A DNA stretch of 8,831 nucleotides from an uncultured Clostridia bacterium. Its GTDB lineage: Bacteria > Bacillota_A > Clostridia > Christensenellales > UBA3700. The notes under the pieces were generated by a model. It ran no database searches. It had not been told where the DNA came from and saw nothing but the letters and a program-made list of their open reading frames with translations. The position numbers and the translations under genes were made by a program. Shown here one piece after another: positions 6,358 through 8,831 of the stretch (the stretch's first letter is position 1; every line of letters starts with the position of its first letter). Location: contig CAMNMY010000023.1 in the NCBI GenBank assembly GCA_946545105.1, positions 1 to 8,831 on the forward strand, in the 5' to 3' direction.

Positions 6358-7047
6358 TTATTTAACAAATTTTGTGTAATCTAAATCAAGTTTGTATTCT
6401 CTAGTCTTGTTGCCTTCTTCAATTTTGTAAGAAGAAATTACACTAGATTTTAGATTAAATACCATTGTTACTTTTGCTGTGTCAGATTCTGCTATAGCTG
6501 TAATGTTCATTCCTTTTTGCTTTATAGTCTTTAGATCGTTTTCGATAATCGTTCCGCCAGCCAAAACAGCCTTATCATCTTTTTCTTCAAGTGGCATAGC
6601 ATCCATAAAGTATACCTTTACGTAAGCTTCCCATTCATTTTGTGATAATTCTGCAATAGTCTCTCCATCCTTGAATAGATACTTATCGCCATCTCTATAG
6701 AACTTCAAATCATACAACAATGTATTAATGCCATCATATTGCTTGTATACCATAACAAATGATGCGTCCTTTCCTACTCTACTCAATTCAACTTTCTTAA
6801 TAGCAGTGCCTGATGTAGATAATGTGTATTCACAAGTAGCATCGCCAAAATCATTAATCATTGCAAAGTTCACGTCTATTTCAGTATCTCCTAAACCTTT
6901 CAACTCTTCTTTAATTTTATCTATTGCAACTTGTGGCAATTCTTTATCAAATGCAAAAAAGTAAACAGCAAACGCAGCTACTAACACCAAAATAATTGCT
7001 AATATAACTGCAAATACAATAAGACAAGTTTTCATATTTTTCCTCAT
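6358..7047 (-). CDS. Small membrane-anchored extracytoplasmic protein, unknown function
   Basis: I do not recognise a family. The protein has 229 residues from ATG 7047. A positively charged start is followed by one strongly hydrophobic helix at about 9-33, then roughly 195 soluble residues rich in Lys, Asp and Glu with alternating hydrophobic patterns suggesting beta structure. This implies a single-pass protein with its C-terminal domain outside the cell. There is no lipobox or sortase motif, and only one cysteine (Cys72) in the soluble part. The start is ambiguous: ATG 7047 has AAGGAG almost touching it, whereas ATG 7035 (Met5) has GAGG at a better distance and keeps the whole membrane helix, so 7035 may be the true start. 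It lies 31 bases after the ABC ATPase gene with no terminator between, but also has its own probable promoter at 7062-7090. A link to the transporter is only a guess from position. Confidence 0.8.
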   Translation of the reverse strand: MRKNMKTCLIVFAVILAIILVLVAAFAVYFFAFDKELPQVAIDKIKEELKGLGDTEIDVNFAMINDFGDATCEYTLSTSGTAIKKVELSRVGKDASFVMVYKQYDGINTLLYDLKFYRDGDKYLFKDGETIAELSQNEWEAYVKVYFMDAMPLEEKDDKAVLAGGTIIENDLKTIKQKGMNITAIAESDTAKVTMVFNLKSSVISSYKIEEGNKTREYKLDLDYTKFVK

Positions 7048-7061
7048 TCTCCTTATTTGCT

Positions 7062-7090
7062 ATTATATCAAAATATGCTTAATTATTAAA
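7062..7090 (-). promoter_or_regulatory. Probable promoter of the small membrane protein gene
   Basis: On the minus strand TTTAAT (7090-7085), 17 bases, then TATAAT (7067-7062) with TGA directly before it, an extended -10. The -35 box lies in the last codons of the ABC ATPase gene. Start of transcription near 7055. Confidence 0.55.
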
Positions 7091-7753
7091 TGCGGAATAA
7101 ATTTGGGCACGCGCCTCATTAATATTTTTAGCAGACAAATCTTTATGCTCGCCTTCAACTTCAATGTCTAAAGCGATCTTAGCTGGGCTATCTTTAATTA
7201 CGATTATTCTATCTGCAATAGATAATGCTTCATCAACATTATGTGTAACGTAAATTGCGCCAAGATTGTTTTTCTTAATTAAATCTCTAAACAAATCAAT
7301 AAGTGTTTTAGATAACACAATATCTAAGTCTTTAAATGGTTCATCCATCAAAATAATTTTAGGATTATAAAGTATTGCTCTTGCCAAAGAAACACGGCTT
7401 GCTTGGCCACCAGATAATTGGCGTGGATATTTGTGTTTACAATCCAAAATTTGTAAATCTTCAAGCACTTTATCTATATTTAGATATTTATCCTTTTCAA
7501 GGACAAATTCTAAGTTCTCTTTAACAGTAATTGACTCAATTAAACGCGAATTTTGAAAAACATATCCAATTTTTTCAATTTCGCCTATCGTTCCTGAGTA
7601 TTTTACATTTCCTGCAATTGCGTTCAATAAAGTTGTCTTTCCACAACCCGATGGACCTAATATACAAGTGATTTTATCGTTGTCTAAAGAAAGCGAAAAA
7701 TTATCATAAATTATGTTGTCTTTAAAAGAGACATTTAGATTGTTTATAATCAT
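7079..7753 (-). CDS. ABC transporter ATP-binding protein (SsuB/TauB/ThiZ-like importer)
   Basis: Cytoplasmic ATPase that drives an ABC importer together with the permease encoded just upstream. All nucleotide-binding motifs are present in 224 residues: Walker A GPSGCGKT (33-40, Lys39), Q-loop Gln67 in YVFQNSR, signature LSGGQ (113-117), Walker B IILMDEP (133-139, Glu138), D-loop KDLD in place of the common SALD, and H-loop His171 in VTHNVDEAL. The wording FKDLD and THNVDEAL is typical of nitrate/sulfonate/taurine/thiamine-precursor importers. It is slightly short, since most relatives have about 240-260 residues, with no regulatory C-terminal domain. ATG 7753 overlaps the permease stop by 4 bases (ATGA), with GGAGGGG upstream, so the two are translated together. 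The substrate cannot be told from the sequence. Confidence 0.93.
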   Translation of the reverse strand: MIINNLNVSFKDNIIYDNFSLSLDNDKITCILGPSGCGKTTLLNAIAGNVKYSGTIGEIEKIGYVFQNSRLIESITVKENLEFVLEKDKYLNIDKVLEDLQILDCKHKYPRQLSGGQASRVSLARAILYNPKIILMDEPFKDLDIVLSKTLIDLFRDLIKKNNLGAIYVTHNVDEALSIADRIIVIKDSPAKIALDIEVEGEHKDLSAKNINEARAQIYSAFNN

Positions 7754-8508
7754 ACTCTTCCCCTCCTTATAGACTTTTGAATTAAAATAACTATTCCTTC
7801 TAAAACCAATCCCAAAATTACAGCTACAATTGTCCAGGCAAGCAAAACGTGCATCTCAAGATACATCGATGCTTGTTGCATTTGAACGCCTATGCTTCCT
7901 CTTGTTTGAGCCATAACCTCAGCGGCTATTATCAATTTAACATTTAATGATATTGTTGATTTTATCGTTGAAAAAATTCCAGATGCAGTCTCTGGCAAGT
8001 ACAACTTGAATATAATTTTCTTTTTTGGAACGTTATAAATCTTTGCCATTTCAATCAATCTTGGATCTACATTCAATATTGAATTTAGTATGCCCTCAAA
8101 TTGTAATGGGAATATAACCAATATAGCTACAAGCATAGGAGCTTGCATTGTTGTTAACCAAATCAATGCCAATAAAATAATCGACATAGTTGGTATTGCT
8201 CTCATGATTGATGTCATAAAAGATAGAATCTTATTTGCTCCATTTAACATTGATGCAAGTATTGCTAATACCAATGCTGCAGCAAACGAGATTATAAAAG
8301 ATAACAACACCCTAGATAATGTATTTCCTAGAGCTACATAAAAAGTCTTTTGAGCAAACAACTCAAAAAATGCTTTCATCGTTGAAGAAAATTTTGGAAA
8401 TATTATCGCTGAATCAATAGCCTTAGCCGTAATCGCCCATAGAGCTATAATTAGCCCTAGAGCGATAAACGGATATAATACGTCCAAATACTTCAACTTA
8501 TTTTTCAT
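7750..8508 (-). CDS. ABC transporter permease (SsuC/TauC/ThiX-like)
   Basis: Membrane component of the importer, BPD_transp_1 fold. The 252 residues show about six hydrophobic segments: roughly 11-30, 62-90, 96-120, 123-143, 185-200 and 221-245. The cytoplasmic EAA-type coupling loop EMAKIYNVPKKKIIFKLYLPE lies at about 153-173, with the form typical of sulfonate/nitrate/thiamine-precursor permeases (PxxxIFxxLxLPxxxxGI). ATG 8508 overlaps the stop of the substrate-binding protein gene by one base (TAATG) and has no good Shine-Dalgarno of its own, so expression should depend on translational coupling. It ends in UGA overlapping the ATPase start. One permease gene for an importer of this family suggests a homodimer. 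Confidence 0.93.
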   Translation of the reverse strand: MKNKLKYLDVLYPFIALGLIIALWAITAKAIDSAIIFPKFSSTMKAFFELFAQKTFYVALGNTLSRVLLSFIISFAAALVLAILASMLNGANKILSFMTSIMRAIPTMSIILLALIWLTTMQAPMLVAILVIFPLQFEGILNSILNVDPRLIEMAKIYNVPKKKIIFKLYLPETASGIFSTIKSTISLNVKLIIAAEVMAQTRGSIGVQMQQASMYLEMHVLLAWTIVAVILGLVLEGIVILIQKSIRRGRV

Positions 8509-8831
8509 TATAGATAATAGAATCCACTATCCCTTGCTGGAACAGAACCGCCAACAGATTGAGGGTTAATTGCATGCGCTGCATCAAGTGTTGTTTTAAT
8601 ATAATCAAAATTATCTTTAGCAGTATGCACTTTAACATTACAATTTGTTACAACAATTGGGAACAATTGCTTCATTGATGTTTCTGGATATACTGTCTTT
8701 AGAGTTTCAGCAACTTCTTGTGCATTATCGATAACATATTGCTCGCTATCTTTAATAGCCTTAACTACAGCATCTACAACTTCTGGCTTATTATTACAAA
8801 TGTCTTCTTTTGCAATTAGAACTGCTTGAGC
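8508..8831 (-). CDS. ABC transporter substrate-binding protein, C-terminal 107 residues (5' end beyond window)
   Basis: The minus strand from 8831 reads an open frame of 107 codons ending in UAA at 8510-8508. It starts with AQAVLIAKEDICNNKPEVV followed by DAVVKAIKDSEQYVIDN, and ends with INPQSVGGSVPARDSGFYYL. The pattern of a ligand-lobe strand, a helix after NKPEVVDAVVKA, and C-terminal helices is typical of NMT1/SsuA-like extracytoplasmic binding proteins, and the operon order binding protein, permease, ATPase fits. The signal peptide and most of the ligand pocket are outside the window, so the ligand cannot be inferred. The stop overlaps the permease ATG by one base. Confidence 0.85.
   Translation of the reverse strand, partial: AQAVLIAKEDICNNKPEVVDAVVKAIKDSEQYVIDNAQEVAETLKTVYPETSMKQLFPIVVTNCNVKVHTAKDNFDYIKTTLDAAHAINPQSVGGSVPARDSGFYYL

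Noticed and set aside
1786..8341. Short plus-strand open frames at 1786-2043, 3875-4078, 4777-5004, 5712-5894, 6728-6964 and 8090-8341
   Set aside because: Each lies wholly inside a well-supported minus-strand gene, has no domain-like sequence, and reads as the antisense of that gene.

Overview
The window reads as chromosomal DNA from an AT-rich, low-GC Gram-positive bacterium, most likely an anaerobic Clostridia-like Firmicute. The signs are strong AGGAGG-type ribosome binding sites, TTTACA-17-TATAAT promoters, U-tailed hairpin terminators, a eukaryote-type isoleucyl-tRNA synthetase, ammonia-dependent asparagine synthetase and a tandem glycine riboswitch. UGA serves as a stop at the ends of at least two genes at plausible family ends, so the code looks standard. 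No species is identifiable. All eight genes lie on the minus strand, so transcription runs from high to low coordinates.

In transcription order: (1) 8831-7079 holds the 3' part of an ABC importer operon: the C-terminal end of a substrate-binding protein, a permease and an ATPase, joined by 1-nt and 4-nt overlaps. It resembles the nitrate/sulfonate/taurine/thiamine-precursor family; the ligand cannot be read. (2) 7047-6358 encodes a small membrane-anchored protein of unknown function with its own probable promoter and a terminator. (3) 6273-5160 is an asnA unit with an extended -10 promoter and a terminator. (4) 5142-4591 encodes a SprT-like zinc metalloprotein, possibly from a leaderless mRNA, with a terminator. 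(5) 4468-3157 is a glutamate dehydrogenase gene with a terminator. (6) 3150-2910 is a gene-free block holding a good promoter, a tandem glycine riboswitch and an immediately following intrinsic terminator. (7) 2875-1 is a second promoter followed by a CNNM/CorC-type membrane protein gene translationally linked to ileS, which runs off the window.

Functionally the region is mostly nitrogen and amino-acid housekeeping: GDH and AsnA both handle ammonia, IleRS charges tRNA, and a glycine sensor sits among them. The most unusual element is the glycine riboswitch. It has its own promoter and terminator and is then followed by an independent consensus promoter for the next genes, which are not known glycine genes. 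It may act only through terminator read-through, or be an orphan producing a short RNA of about 200 nt. No mobile element, CRISPR array, tRNA or rRNA was seen, and no clear new multigene system. The rest is ordinary, well-organised core genome.
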